DNA of 64,000 nt from JAGQIB01 sp041393395 (GTDB lineage: Bacteria > ARS69), in NCBI GenBank assembly GCA_041393395.1, contig JAWKKG010000003.1, forward strand, positions 682,001-746,000, given 5' to 3'. This document shows, piece after piece, positions 40,431 to 48,523 of the stretch (position 1 is the stretch's first letter; each line of letters begins with the position of its first letter). The notes under the pieces were generated by a model. It worked only from the letters and a program-made list of their open reading frames with translations, was not told where the DNA came from and made no database searches. The position numbers were made by a program, and so were the translations under genes.

Positions 40431-41975
40431 ATGAGCGACCGCGTGACTCTCCTCTTCACGAGCGATCTGCACGGCCGGCTGGGCCACGTGGATCCCCTCA
40501 CCCAGCGGGACTTCCCCGGCGGGGCCACCCGCGTGGCGACCCGCCTCGCCGAGGCGCGCGCCCGCGTTCCGGATGCGATCTATCTCGATCTCGGCGATCT
40601 CGCGCAGGGCACGCCGCTCTCCTGGCTCCGGGCGCGCGAGGCGCCGATGCGACCGCACCCGATGGTACGCGCGCTGGACGTTCTCGGTTGCGAGGCGATG
40701 GTCGTGGGCAATCACGAGTTCAACTTCGGCATGGATTTCCTGAAGGCGCTGCGTCGCGATCTCCCGTGTCCGCTGCTCGCCGCGAACGTGCTCGGCGCCG
40801 ACGATCAACCGTTCTTCGAGGCGTACCACGTGTTCGAGCGCGGCGGACGTCGGATCGCCGTCCTCGGTCTCACGACGCCGCAGGTGCCGCGCTGGGAAGA
40901 GCCGTGGAACTACGGCGGCTTGCGTTTCGTGGATGCGGTGCGCACGGCGCACGAGTGGGTGCCGCGACTGCGCCAGCAAGCGGACGCGGTCGTGGTCGCC
41001 GCACACCTCGGCTGGTCCGGCGTGACGGACGGCGGTCTCGTCGAGCCGGTACCGGCCGAGAATCCCGGCGCGCAGATCGCGAACGAGGTCGAGGGCATCG
41101 ACGTGCTCCTGATGGCGCACACCCACCGCTTCGACGAGCGCCGCGGCGGGACCGGCGCGGTGGCGATCCAGGCGGGCTGGGGAGGACTCGGGGTCGGCGA
41201 GGTGAGCCTCACCTGGAACGGATCGGGGCGCCCCGCCGTCGAGGTCGCGGTGCATCGCACCGAACACGACTCTCCGGAACCCGCGTTCGCGGCCGGATTC
41301 GAGGAGGAACTCGCGTTCGAACGTCGAGAGATGGACGTCGTCCTCGGCGAGGCGAGCGCGCCCTTCCCCGTGGGACGAGCGCGCTACGAGGACAACGCGA
41401 TCCTCTCCCTGTTCCATCGCGTGCAGCTGGATGCCGCGAAGTCGGACATCTCCTCGACCGCGCTGTTCCGGCTGCGGGAGGAGCTCGCCGCGGGCCCGAT
41501 CCGTCGTCGGGACGTCTTCCGGATCTACCCGTTCGAGAACGACCTCACGATCCTCGAGATCACGGTGGGCGACGTTCTCGAGTATCTCGAGGAGACGGCA
41601 CTCGCGTACGCGGGGCCCGGTGAGAGCGGCGAGCTCCCCCCGCTCGATCCGCGGTTCGGCCACTACAACCATGATGTGATCGCGGGCGCCGAGTACGTGA
41701 TCGACCCCGCCCAGCCGATCGGCCGGCGAATCGTGTCGCTGACGTTCCGGGGCGAGGAACTCCCGGCGCACGAGCGACTCACGCTCGCGCTCACGAGCTA
41801 CCGGGCGCAGGGCGGCGGCGGCTACCGCGCGCTCACCCGCGCGCGCGTGGTGGAGCGGACGGGGAAGGAGATGCGTGGCCTGATCGAGCGGTGGATCCGG
41901 GAGCGCGGTAGGATCACGCCGGAAGTCGACGGCCACTGGCGCGTGATCGACTCGTCGGCCCGCGTCCGGGGCTAG
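40431..41975 (+). CDS. 5'-nucleotidase/UDP-sugar hydrolase-type metallophosphoesterase
   Basis: A 514-residue enzyme with an N-terminal metallophosphoesterase domain (about 5-270) containing the metal motifs SDLHG, DLGDLAQGT, VGNHEFNFG, AHLG and AHTHR, and a C-terminal 5'-nucleotidase domain (about 300-510) with NDLTILEITVGDVLEYLE and a YRAQGGGGY substrate-stacking loop. It should release phosphate from nucleotides or related esters. Unlike most of the family no signal peptide is present; the ATG has a CGGAGG site. The 40221-40430 divergent region shows no clear promoter. Confidence 0.9.
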   Translation: MSDRVTLLFTSDLHGRLGHVDPLTQRDFPGGATRVATRLAEARARVPDAIYLDLGDLAQGTPLSWLRAREAPMRPHPMVRALDVLGCEAMVVGNHEFNFGMDFLKALRRDLPCPLLAANVLGADDQPFFEAYHVFERGGRRIAVLGLTTPQVPRWEEPWNYGGLRFVDAVRTAHEWVPRLRQQADAVVVAAHLGWSGVTDGGLVEPVPAENPGAQIANEVEGIDVLLMAHTHRFDERRGGTGAVAIQAGWGGLGVGEVSLTWNGSGRPAVEVAVHRTEHDSPEPAFAAGFEEELAFERREMDVVLGEASAPFPVGRARYEDNAILSLFHRVQLDAAKSDISSTALFRLREELAAGPIRRRDVFRIYPFENDLTILEITVGDVLEYLEETALAYAGPGESGELPPLDPRFGHYNHDVIAGAEYVIDPAQPIGRRIVSLTFRGEELPAHERLTLALTSYRAQGGGGYRALTRARVVERTGKEMRGLIERWIRERGRITPEVDGHWRVIDSSARVRG

Positions 41976-41992
41976 CCCGCCGTCTACCGGGC

Positions 41993-42037
41993 CCCATCCA
42001 CCGGGCGCCCATCCACCGGGCGCCCGGTGGATGGGCG
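41993..42037. repeat. Overlapping direct repeat and 32-bp palindrome between convergent genes
   Basis: CCCATCCACCGGGCGCCC occurs at 41993-42010 and again at 42008-42025, and the second copy continues into its own complement, giving a perfect palindrome 42006-42037 (arms 42006-42021 and 42022-42037). The RNA would form a very stable hairpin, and the first copy could compete for the same right arm. It lies between the ends of the nucleotidase and LOG-type genes and is probably a bidirectional terminator. Confidence 0.7.
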
Positions 42038-42071
42038 GACGGGTGCGGACGGAACGCCCTCCGGGATCCGC

Positions 42072-42641
42072 TCAGTCGCCCCACTTGTCCGGAACGTCGA
42101 CCGGCGCGTAGCGATCCACGAAGGCCAGCGCCGACTCCGGCGATTCCGCCACGTGCACGAGCGCGCGGTGCTCCGGCTTCACGAATCCGCCTTCCGTCAG
42201 CTGATCCAGGAACGCGGTGAACGGCTTCCAGAAACCATCGACGTCCACGAGGGCGAGCGGGCGCTGGTGCAGGTGCAACTGCCGAAGCACGAGATTCTCC
42301 GTGATCTCCTCGAGCGTGCCGTACCCGCCCGGCAGGGCCAGGAACACGTCCGAGTGCTTGATCATCGTCATCCGGCGTTCCTGCAGGTCCTTCGTGACGA
42401 CGAGTTCGTCGGAGCGGTCGTAGGTCAGCCCCCGCTCGTCGAAGAGCTTCGGGATCACTGACAGCACGCGCCCCCCGGACTCCTTCACGGCGATGGCGAG
42501 GGCGTGCATCGGGCCGGTGTTGCCGCCGCCGAACACGAGGTTGTTCTTCCGCTCGCCGAGCAGGCGGCCCAGCGCCCGGGCCACCTCGAAGTACTTCTCG
42601 GGCACCCGGTCACTCGAGGAGCAATAGACGCAGACGTTCAT
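42072..42641 (-). CDS. LOG-family phosphoribohydrolase (nucleoside 5'-monophosphate)
   Basis: A 189-residue Rossmann-fold enzyme of the LOG/TIGR00730 group, which cleaves the N-glycosidic bond of nucleoside 5'-monophosphates (AMP or cytokinin ribotides). The motifs VYCSSSD at the start, VFGGGNTGPMHALA, and PGGYGTLEEI with the catalytic Glu are present; the Arg of the partner motif lies in QERRMTM. Cytoplasmic. ATG 42641 follows GGGAGAGG. In a non-plant-associated bacterium it is more likely to recycle AMP-type nucleotides. Confidence 0.92.
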   Translation of the reverse strand: MNVCVYCSSSDRVPEKYFEVARALGRLLGERKNNLVFGGGNTGPMHALAIAVKESGGRVLSVIPKLFDERGLTYDRSDELVVTKDLQERRMTMIKHSDVFLALPGGYGTLEEITENLVLRQLHLHQRPLALVDVDGFWKPFTAFLDQLTEGGFVKPEHRALVHVAESPESALAFVDRYAPVDVPDKWGD

Positions 42642-42705
42642 GGCCTCTCCCAGGGGTCGATCGACGGGACACGAGAGTACCCCGGACCCCACGATTCCTC
42701 CACGT

Positions 42706-42842
42706 CGTGGTTCGAAAATTGTGTCTGGCTCCCGTCGGGTCGGTCAGCGAGTCCATCCTGGCCATCCCCCGCGCCGGGGTGCCACCATTCCTGGCATCCG
42801 GATCCCGTCTCCCGGCTCGGACACAATTTCCGAACCACCACG
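42706..42842. repeat. About 137-bp element bounded by imperfect inverted repeats
   Basis: GGTTCGAAAATTGTGTC (42709-42725) is repeated in inverted form at 42820-42836 with one mismatch, and the match continues outward with CGTG/CACG. Within lie smaller hairpins such as CCCCG-CGC-CGGGG and TGCCA...TGGCA. The end sequence (TTCGxAAATTGTGTC) is AT-rich relative to its surroundings and resembles REP/MITE-type elements. It contains no ORF. It fills most of the 42642-42903 intergenic region between divergent genes. Confidence 0.65.
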
Positions 42843-42903
42843 ATAAGCGTTCGGGGGCCGGCCGGCGTCCCAGGGTTGAACGCGGAGGAGACCCCTGAAC
42901 ACG

Positions 42904-43464
42904 ATGCCTCACGAGCCCGCGGCGGCCCTGCCGATCGACCCGACCCCCCTGGTTCCGCGCGAGACGGTGCGGGCGGCGGTGGAGGGGGATCTGGCGGCCT
43001 TCGAGCGGATCTACCGGACGCACGTGGGCCGCGTTCACGCGCTGTGCGTGCGGCTCACGGGCAACGAGGACGAGGCGCAGGACGCGGTGCAGGAAACGTT
43101 CGTGAAGGCCTGGCGGCGACTGGACACGTTCGAGGGACGGGCGTCGCTCTCCAGCTGGCTCCACCGGCTCGCGGTGAACTCGGTGCTGGACCGCAAGCGG
43201 GCGGGGAAACGTCGGCCGGAGATGCTGTCGGAGGACGGCGAGGTGCCGTCGTCGGCGGTCGCGCCGGTCTCGATCGAGGGTGTGATCGACCTGGAGCGGG
43301 CGATCGCGACGCTGCCCGAAGGGGCGCGGATGGCCTTCGTCCTGCACGACGTGGAGGGTTGGCGGCACCGCGAGATCGCGGCCGCGACCGGCACCGCCGA
43401 GGGGACCTGGCGCGCGCAGCTGCACCGGGCGCGACGCCTGCTGAGGGAGGTTCTGACGAGATGA
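42904..43464 (+). CDS. ECF RNA polymerase sigma factor
   Basis: A 186-residue ECF sigma factor. Region 2: AAFERIYRTHVGRVHALCVRLTGNEDEAQDAVQETFVKAWRRLDTFEG; region 4: LPEGARMAFVLHDVEGWRHREIAAATGTAEGTWRAQLHRARRLL. Coupled by ATGA to a membrane-anchored protein that is probably its anti-sigma factor and followed by a DUF4097-like protein. This gene order is frequent in Gram-negative bacteria, where the signal is often envelope stress. Confidence 0.92.
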   Translation: MPHEPAAALPIDPTPLVPRETVRAAVEGDLAAFERIYRTHVGRVHALCVRLTGNEDEAQDAVQETFVKAWRRLDTFEGRASLSSWLHRLAVNSVLDRKRAGKRRPEMLSEDGEVPSSAVAPVSIEGVIDLERAIATLPEGARMAFVLHDVEGWRHREIAAATGTAEGTWRAQLHRARRLLREVLTR

Positions 43465-44024
43465 GCGAGCAGGAACGGCACGAAGAGCAGCTCGACCCCG
43501 AGCTGGCGGCCGCGATCCAGCGTCTGCCGCGGGAACTCGAGCCGGCGCGGGACCTGTGGCCGGGGATCCGGGCGCGACTGCACGAGGAGTCGGCCCCGGC
43601 CCGAGCGGGTGGCAGGGATCCGGCGGCGGGCGGGCACGGTGCCTGGCGCTGGCTCGCGATTGCGGCCGGGATCGCGGTGGTGGCGGTGTCGCTCGCGTAC
43701 GGCATCCGGCGCGGGGGGGGCGAGCTCCCGACGGCGGAGTTGCACCTGCGGCCGCCGATCGCCACGGACTCGTACGACGCGGCCACCGCGTCCAGTTCCG
43801 ACGACGTGATGCAAGCGCTGGAGGCGCGGATCGACGACCTCGATCCCGCCACGGTCGCGACCATCAAGGAAAACCTGCAGGTGATCGATCAGGCGCTCGA
43901 CGAGATCCGTCGAGCGATCGCGGAGGACCCGTCGAACCGGCAGCTCCAGCAGCTGCAGAGCTCGGGAGAGCGCCAGCGCGGCGAGGTGTTGCGACGCGCG
44001 GCGACGCTCGCCGGCAGCGCCTAG
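43461..44024 (+). CDS. Probable membrane anti-sigma factor
   Basis: A 187-residue single-pass protein: a cytoplasmic N-terminal part of about 55 residues (LDPELAAAIQRLPRELEPARDLWPGIRARL), one transmembrane helix (about 62-82) and a periplasmic helical tail (DVMQALEARIDDLDPATVATIKENLQVIDQALDEIRRAI). There is no zinc motif. The ATGA overlap with the sigma gene, the topology and the PxRDLWPxIxxRL motif common in such proteins support the call. Confidence 0.78.
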   Translation: MSEQERHEEQLDPELAAAIQRLPRELEPARDLWPGIRARLHEESAPARAGGRDPAAGGHGAWRWLAIAAGIAVVAVSLAYGIRRGGGELPTAELHLRPPIATDSYDAATASSSDDVMQALEARIDDLDPATVATIKENLQVIDQALDEIRRAIAEDPSNRQLQQLQSSGERQRGEVLRRAATLAGSA

Positions 44025-44035
44025 GAGGGGATGTC

Positions 44036-44911
44036 ATGAGAATCGCCATTGCACTCGGAACGATCGTGCTGCTGGGAGCGAGCGTCGCGTACGCGGATCG
44101 CCCGGTGGATCAGACAGCGAAGGTGAACAAGGACGGCACGGTGAGCGTGTCGAACATCGCGGGGTCGGTGACCGTGGTCGGCGGCAATCGCTCCGACGTG
44201 CACATCACGGGACGCCTCGACGACAACGTGGAAGAACTGCGGGTCGAGGAGCGCGATGGCGATCTGCGCATCGAGGTCATCCTGCCACGTCGCTCGCATC
44301 GCGGCGGCGACGCGGATCTGAAGCTCGAGGTGCCCAAGGGCGTCGCGCTCGATATCGAGACGGTGTCGGCGAACATCGAGGTCGAGGGCGTGGCCGGCGA
44401 CGTGGATCTCGAGAGCGTCAGCGGCGGCGTGCGGGTCGAAGGGGGCGACGGCGTCGCCGACGTCCAGAGCGTGAGCGGGGACATCGAGCTCACGGGGGCG
44501 TTCGAGAACGTGGATGCGGAGTCCGTGAGCGGCGGCATCGACGTGAAGGGCGCGTCCGGCCGGATCGACGCCTCCACCACGAGCGGCCGCATCGAGGTCG
44601 CGGGCGGCGACTTCGACTCGGTGGATCTGGAGTCCATGAGCGGCCGCGTGGAGTTCGCGGGCGATCCGCGGAAGGACGCGGACATCTCGATCGAGTCCTT
44701 CTCGGGCCGGGTGGTGCTCACCCTGCCGGCGTCGCTGAGCGCGGAGATCGACGTCGAAACACACAGCGGAAGCATCGAGAGCGACTTCGGGTCCGGCGTG
44801 CGCAAAGAGAAGTACGGGGCGGGAGCGTGGCTGGAGACTTCGGTGGGCGGGGGGGAAGCGTCGATCGAGGTCTCGACGTTCAGCGGTAGCGTGAGTCTGC
44901 GGAAGAAGTAG
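44036..44911 (+). CDS. Secreted DUF4097-type beta-helix protein
   Basis: A 291-residue exported protein with a signal peptide (about 1-20, AYA). The rest is a right-handed beta-solenoid-like repeat: short strands ending in VSG/TSG/FSG such as VDLESVSGGVRVEG, VQSVSGDIELTG, AESVSGGIDVKG, STTSGRIEVAG, LESMSGRVEFAG. DUF4097/putative adhesin proteins of this kind sit next to sigma/anti-sigma pairs in many bacteria. The ATG at 44036 follows GGAGGGG. Function unknown; perhaps the signal partner of the anti-sigma factor. Confidence 0.85.
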   Translation: MRIAIALGTIVLLGASVAYADRPVDQTAKVNKDGTVSVSNIAGSVTVVGGNRSDVHITGRLDDNVEELRVEERDGDLRIEVILPRRSHRGGDADLKLEVPKGVALDIETVSANIEVEGVAGDVDLESVSGGVRVEGGDGVADVQSVSGDIELTGAFENVDAESVSGGIDVKGASGRIDASTTSGRIEVAGGDFDSVDLESMSGRVEFAGDPRKDADISIESFSGRVVLTLPASLSAEIDVETHSGSIESDFGSGVRKEKYGAGAWLETSVGGGEASIEVSTFSGSVSLRKK

Positions 44912-44963
44912 AGGGAGCGGGCCGGCCGTCGGGTCGGCGCAACCGCCCGGCAGATCAACAAAG

Positions 44964-44993
44964 CGGGCCTCTTCCCCGAAAGGAAGAGGCCCG
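44964..44993. terminator. Strong bidirectional intrinsic terminator
   Basis: CGGGCCTCTTCC (44964-44975) and GGAAGAGGCCCG (44982-44993) pair perfectly over 12 bp around CCGAAA. It is flanked by CAACAAA on the left and TCTTCGTT on the right, so U-rich tails exist in both directions. It separates the convergent DUF4097-like and isomerase genes. Confidence 0.85.
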
Positions 44994-45018
44994 TCTTCGT
45001 TCGAGACTCGCGGACGAG

Positions 45019-46149
45019 CTACTCGACGCCGAGCAGCTCCACGTCGAACACGAGGGTCGAGTTCGGCGGGATCACGCCGCCCGCGCCCCGCGCGCCGTAG
45101 CCGAGATCCGGCGGAATGAAGAGCACGCGCTTCTCGCCGACCTTCATGTCCTGGAAGGCCATGTCCCAGCCCTTGATCACCCGGCCCACGCCGATCGGCG
45201 TCGTGAACGGCTGCCCGCGATCCACGCTGGAGTCGAACTTCGTGCCGTCCATGAGGTAGCCGGTGTAGTGCGCCGTGATGGTCTGGCCCTTGGCGGGCTT
45301 CTCGCCGTCACCGGCCTCCCGCACGATCCACTGCAGACCTTCGGTGCCGTCGACCATCTTGCCGAGGTCGATGCCGAGCGTCTTCGCGAGCTCCTTCTTC
45401 TGCATGGCCATCTGCTCCTCCTTCTTCTTCTGCATGCGCGCGACGACTTCCGGCTCCTTCGCGAACTCCGCCGCCCAGTCGAACTTCTTGGCCGCGTCGC
45501 CCGTGCGGACGATCTCGACCTTGTTCAGCAGGATGTCGTTCACGGGCGTCGACATCTGCGCGCCCTTCATCTCCACCTCGGCCATCGCGTTGACCACGTC
45601 CTGGCCGAGCACGACGTGCCCGAAGATCGAGTGCTTGTCGTCGAGCCACGGAGTCGGCACGTGCGTGATGAAGAACTGGCTGCCGTTCGTGTTCGGTCCC
45701 GAGTTCGCCATGGAGAGGATGCCGGGCTGATCGTGGCGCAGCGACGGGTCGAACTCGTCCGTGAACGTGTAGTCGGGCCCGCCGCGGCCGTTGCCGAGGG
45801 GGTCGCCGCCCTGGATCATGAAGTCCTTGATCACGCGGTGGAACTTCGTTCCGTCGTACAGCGGCTTCTTGACCATCTCGCCCGACATCGGGTCCTTCCA
45901 TTCCTTCTCGCCGGTGGCGAGCCCGATGAAGTTCGCGACGGTCACCGGCACCTTCTGGTACTCGAGCTGGCACACGATGTTACCGAGCGACGTCTCGAAC
46001 ACGGCGTAGATTCCGGGTTCCTTCACGGCGTTCTGGATGTCGGCCTCCTTCAACGCCGACCCCTCCTCCGGGGCGGCGGCAGCCTGCGTGGCGACGGCGG
46101 CCGTCGCGAGCAGGAGCGGGACCGCGAAGTGGCGCAACGTTCGAATCAT
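45019..46149 (-). CDS. Dual peptidyl-prolyl isomerase: cyclophilin-FKBP fusion
   Basis: A 376-residue exported protein (signal peptide about 1-26). The first domain (about 42-215) is a cyclophilin with KFHRVIKDFMIQGG, GSQFFITHVPTPWLDDKHSIFG, including the catalytic Arg, Phe and Trp/His region. A charged helical linker (MQKKKEEQMAMQKKELAKTLG) leads to an FKBP domain (about 280-376) with HYTGYLMDGTKFDSS, GRVIKGWDMAFQDMKVGEKR, PPDLGYGARG and PPNSTLVFDVELL. Two unrelated isomerase folds in one chain suggest a periplasmic folding catalyst. ATG 46149 is preceded by GAGGAG. It stands 94 bases downstream of selD on the same strand. Confidence 0.94.
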   Translation of the reverse strand: MIRTLRHFAVPLLLATAAVATQAAAAPEEGSALKEADIQNAVKEPGIYAVFETSLGNIVCQLEYQKVPVTVANFIGLATGEKEWKDPMSGEMVKKPLYDGTKFHRVIKDFMIQGGDPLGNGRGGPDYTFTDEFDPSLRHDQPGILSMANSGPNTNGSQFFITHVPTPWLDDKHSIFGHVVLGQDVVNAMAEVEMKGAQMSTPVNDILLNKVEIVRTGDAAKKFDWAAEFAKEPEVVARMQKKKEEQMAMQKKELAKTLGIDLGKMVDGTEGLQWIVREAGDGEKPAKGQTITAHYTGYLMDGTKFDSSVDRGQPFTTPIGVGRVIKGWDMAFQDMKVGEKRVLFIPPDLGYGARGAGGVIPPNSTLVFDVELLGVE

Positions 46150-46243
46150 GGTTCTCCTCGGGTTCGGAAGCGACGCGGCCGGAGGGTCCGCGCCTGGGTA
46201 CGGGCGGAAAGACAGGGATTCTAAGGCCCGATCCGCTCGGGCG

Positions 46244-47290
46244 CTACGGTTCGATCCGGATCCCCGGATCCTCGGTGATTTCGCCGATCACGGCCGCCGC
46301 GGGCGTGCCGAGCTCCTGCAGACGGCGAACGAGTCGGTCCGCGCGGTCCGCCGCCACCGCGATCAGCAGGCCGCCGGACGTCTGGGCGTCGGCCACGAGC
46401 AGACGGTCCGTCTCGGACACGCCTTCGGCGAAGACGGTGTCGGGGCCCGCGGCGAGCAGGTTCTTCTTGGTCCCGCCGGGAACGGCGCCGGCGGCCGCGA
46501 GCTCGTGAGCCCGCTCCAGGAACGGAGTCGCGGACAGCGAGAGACGCGCTCCGGCCGCGCTCGCCTGCAGCATCTCGAGCAGGTGACCGAGCAGGCCGAA
46601 GCCGGTGACGTCGGTGGCGGCGTGCGCGCCGACCTCCATCATGGCGGTCGCCGCGTCGCGATTCAGGGTGGCCATCACGCGTACGGCCTCGTCCAGCGCG
46701 TGGCGCGTCACCTTGCCCTGCTTCAGTGCCGTGGTCAGGATGCCGCTGCCGATCGGCTTCGTGAGCACGAGCTTGTCGCCGGGCTTCGCGCCGCCCTTGC
46801 GCGTGAAGTTGTCCGGATGGGCCCGGCCGATCACCGCGAGCCCGTACTTCGGCTCGGGATCATCGACCGTGTGCCCGCCCAGGATCGCGACCTTCGCTTC
46901 GGCCGCCTTCCTGGATCCGCCTTCGAGGATGTCGCCGAGGACGGAGAGCGGCAGCTCGGGATTCGCCGCCGGGAACGCGCACACGTTCAGCGCCGCGAAC
47001 GGTTCACCGCCCATCGCCCACACGTCGGAGAGCGAGTTCGCCACGGAGATCGCGCCGTACTCGAACGGGTCGTCCACGACCGGCGTGAAGAAATCCACGG
47101 TGAAGATGATCGCGAGATCGTCCGCCACACGATATACGCCGGCATCGTCCGGGAGGGCGGTGCCCACCAGGACTTCCGGCGGCGCGAAGGGAGTGAGCCG
47201 GCGCAGGACCTGCGCCGCGAGATCGGACATGCCGATCTTCGACGCTCAACCCGCGCAGTGCGAGAACGACGTCAGCCGGAGATCGGCCAC
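46244..47290 (-). CDS. selD: Selenide, water dikinase with selenocysteine at the active site
   Basis: Makes selenophosphate from selenide and ATP, the donor for selenocysteine. Protein of 348 residues if the UGA at 47248-47246 is read through. The N-terminus from GTG 47290 (GGAG 8 bases upstream) reads LTSFSHCAGU-ASKIG: U15 occupies the catalytic Cys position and K18 the conserved Lys, as in YSHGAGCGCK of E. coli SelD. Further motifs: LPDDAGVY, VDFFTPVVDDPFEYG, NSLSDVWAMGG, AGGHTV-type LGGHTVDDPEP, ATDVTGFGLLGH, and DAQTSGGLL. Starting at the internal Met 47230 would remove the catalytic residue. A GGUC-loop hairpin lies downstream of the UGA. Such Sec-containing SelD enzymes are known in several bacteria. 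Confidence 0.93.
47199..47217 (-). promoter_or_regulatory. SECIS-like hairpin in selD
   Basis: On the minus strand CGGCGCA, loop GGTCC, TGCGCCG form a perfect 7-bp stem (47217-47199). The loop starts 36 bases after the UGA, near the far end of the range known for bacterial SECIS elements. The loop shares GGUC with the hairpin in the SelW-family gene. Confidence 0.6.
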
Positions 47291-47346
47291 GTGATTCACT
47301 CCGTTCACTCCGGGAAACGTCCCGGGGCGAGCGTTCGCCCGTCCCG

Positions 47347-47372
47347 GATCGGCCCGCCCGGAAGGGCCGATC
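47347..47372. terminator. 9-bp stem-loop between the 47371 gene and selD
   Basis: GATCGGCCC (47347-47355) and GGGCCGATC (47364-47372) pair perfectly with an 8-base loop. The stop codon of the upstream minus-strand gene starts inside the right arm, as with the hairpin at 259-282. No T-run follows, so read-through into selD is possible. Confidence 0.45.
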
Positions 47373-48285
47373 AGTCCAGCTCCGGACCCACCGAGACCGG
47401 CTCTTCGCGACTCTCCGGAGTCGTGCCGATCGGAAGGTCCCGCATCAAGGTCGAAGGATCGGGCAGCGACGGCAAGGCCACCGACCCCTCGCTGCCGCCG
47501 CGAACCGTGATTCCCGCGCGCGGCAGGATCGCGTCGCCCCGCTCGCGGCTCTCGAACACGAGCTCCGCGGTGCCGGCGGGCGCGCGCCGGAAACCGATCC
47601 GCTCGCGGAAGCCCGGCCGGAGCCGGATCTCCCACGGGCGCAGCCCCTCCGCCGTGCGGATTCCCAGCACGTCCACGGAGTGGGTTCCGCGGTTGAACAG
47701 CTCCAGGCCGTCATCGTTCCACGTGGCCACGAGATCGGCGGCCGACGTGCGACCCGGGCAGAGCGGGAGCGAGGACTCGGCCGGCAGGAGCGCGTCGGCG
47801 AGGGCGAGGAAATGCTCGTCGAAGCCGAGCAGGAGGCCCGAGGCCTGGATCGTTCGGCTCTTGCGCGTGAGGTCGATCACGAGGCGGCGCCCGAGATAGC
47901 GACGGAGCAGCGGCTCCCGCGCGATCGGATCACGGCCCAGCGCTTCCCGCGTCCAGCGGGCGAGGCGGGCGCGCCAGCCCGGGTGGGCGGCGGACCAGAT
48001 CTGCGATTCGCGGCGCACGCGCATCTCGTCCGTCCAGAGGCTCTCCGGGCGTACCAGCACTCTCATCTCGCGGGCCTGGTTCCGGTCCACGAAGCGGCTG
48101 GACTCGACACAGCCGCCGACGAGCTGGGGTTCGTCGAGCTCGACCTCGAGCCCCCCGCCGAACACGAGGAGGCGACCGGCGACCCATTCGCCGGATCCGA
48201 GCTGGGCCTGCACGCGATCGCCTTCGAACAGCCGGAGCGGCGAGCGCGACCACTCGCCCCCGGGATAGGTGGGCCCCCTCCGCAT
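47371..48285 (-). CDS. Protein of unknown function upstream of selD
   Basis: A 304-residue soluble protein without signal peptide or clear family. The N-terminus (LFEGDRVQAQLGSGEWVAGRLLVFGGGLEVELDEP) and a middle stretch (RRYLGRRLVIDLTRKSRTIQASGLLLGFDEHFLALADALL) look like two small SH3/Sm-type beta barrels; the C-terminus is beta-rich (DGLELFNRGTHSVDVLGIRTAEGLRPWEIRLRPGFRERIGF). ATG 48285 is preferred over 48291 because GGGGAGG is 6 bases before it. It precedes selD by 80 bases on the same strand and may be co-transcribed. Confidence 0.65.
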   Translation of the reverse strand: MRRGPTYPGGEWSRSPLRLFEGDRVQAQLGSGEWVAGRLLVFGGGLEVELDEPQLVGGCVESSRFVDRNQAREMRVLVRPESLWTDEMRVRRESQIWSAAHPGWRARLARWTREALGRDPIAREPLLRRYLGRRLVIDLTRKSRTIQASGLLLGFDEHFLALADALLPAESSLPLCPGRTSAADLVATWNDDGLELFNRGTHSVDVLGIRTAEGLRPWEIRLRPGFRERIGFRRAPAGTAELVFESRERGDAILPRAGITVRGGSEGSVALPSLPDPSTLMRDLPIGTTPESREEPVSVGPELD

Positions 48286-48377
48286 CGTCATCCTCCCCGC
48301 TTCACCGATGGCCGGGCCCGAGCCCGGACGTCGGCCGGTGGCTCGGCCGACGCGCGGCCGTGCGCCGCGACCGGCGG

Positions 48378-48407
48378 ATGGTCGGCCGGTCCGGGGGGCG
48401 GTGTCAA
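48378..48407 (-). promoter_or_regulatory. Possible promoter for the 47371-48285 gene and selD
   Basis: Minus-strand TTGACA (48407-48402) followed after 18 bases by GACCAT (48383-48378). The -35 is perfect and the -10 weak. It lies about 95 bases before the ATG at 48285. The rest of the 48286-48523 divergent region shows no other signal. Confidence 0.35.
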
Positions 48408-48523
48408 TCCCGGCGGTCGCTGCGCGAGAGCGGGTTCGAAGTCCGGCGGTTCGATGCGGTCAGCCGGCGGGATTCCTGATAGCTTCGAAGTCCCCACCCG
48501 TTTCACGCCCCTCGGGATTACCC

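Noticed and set aside
42705..42725. tRNA T-arm-like GGTTCGA
   Set aside because: No cloverleaf can be drawn around it; it is the end of the inverted-repeat element.
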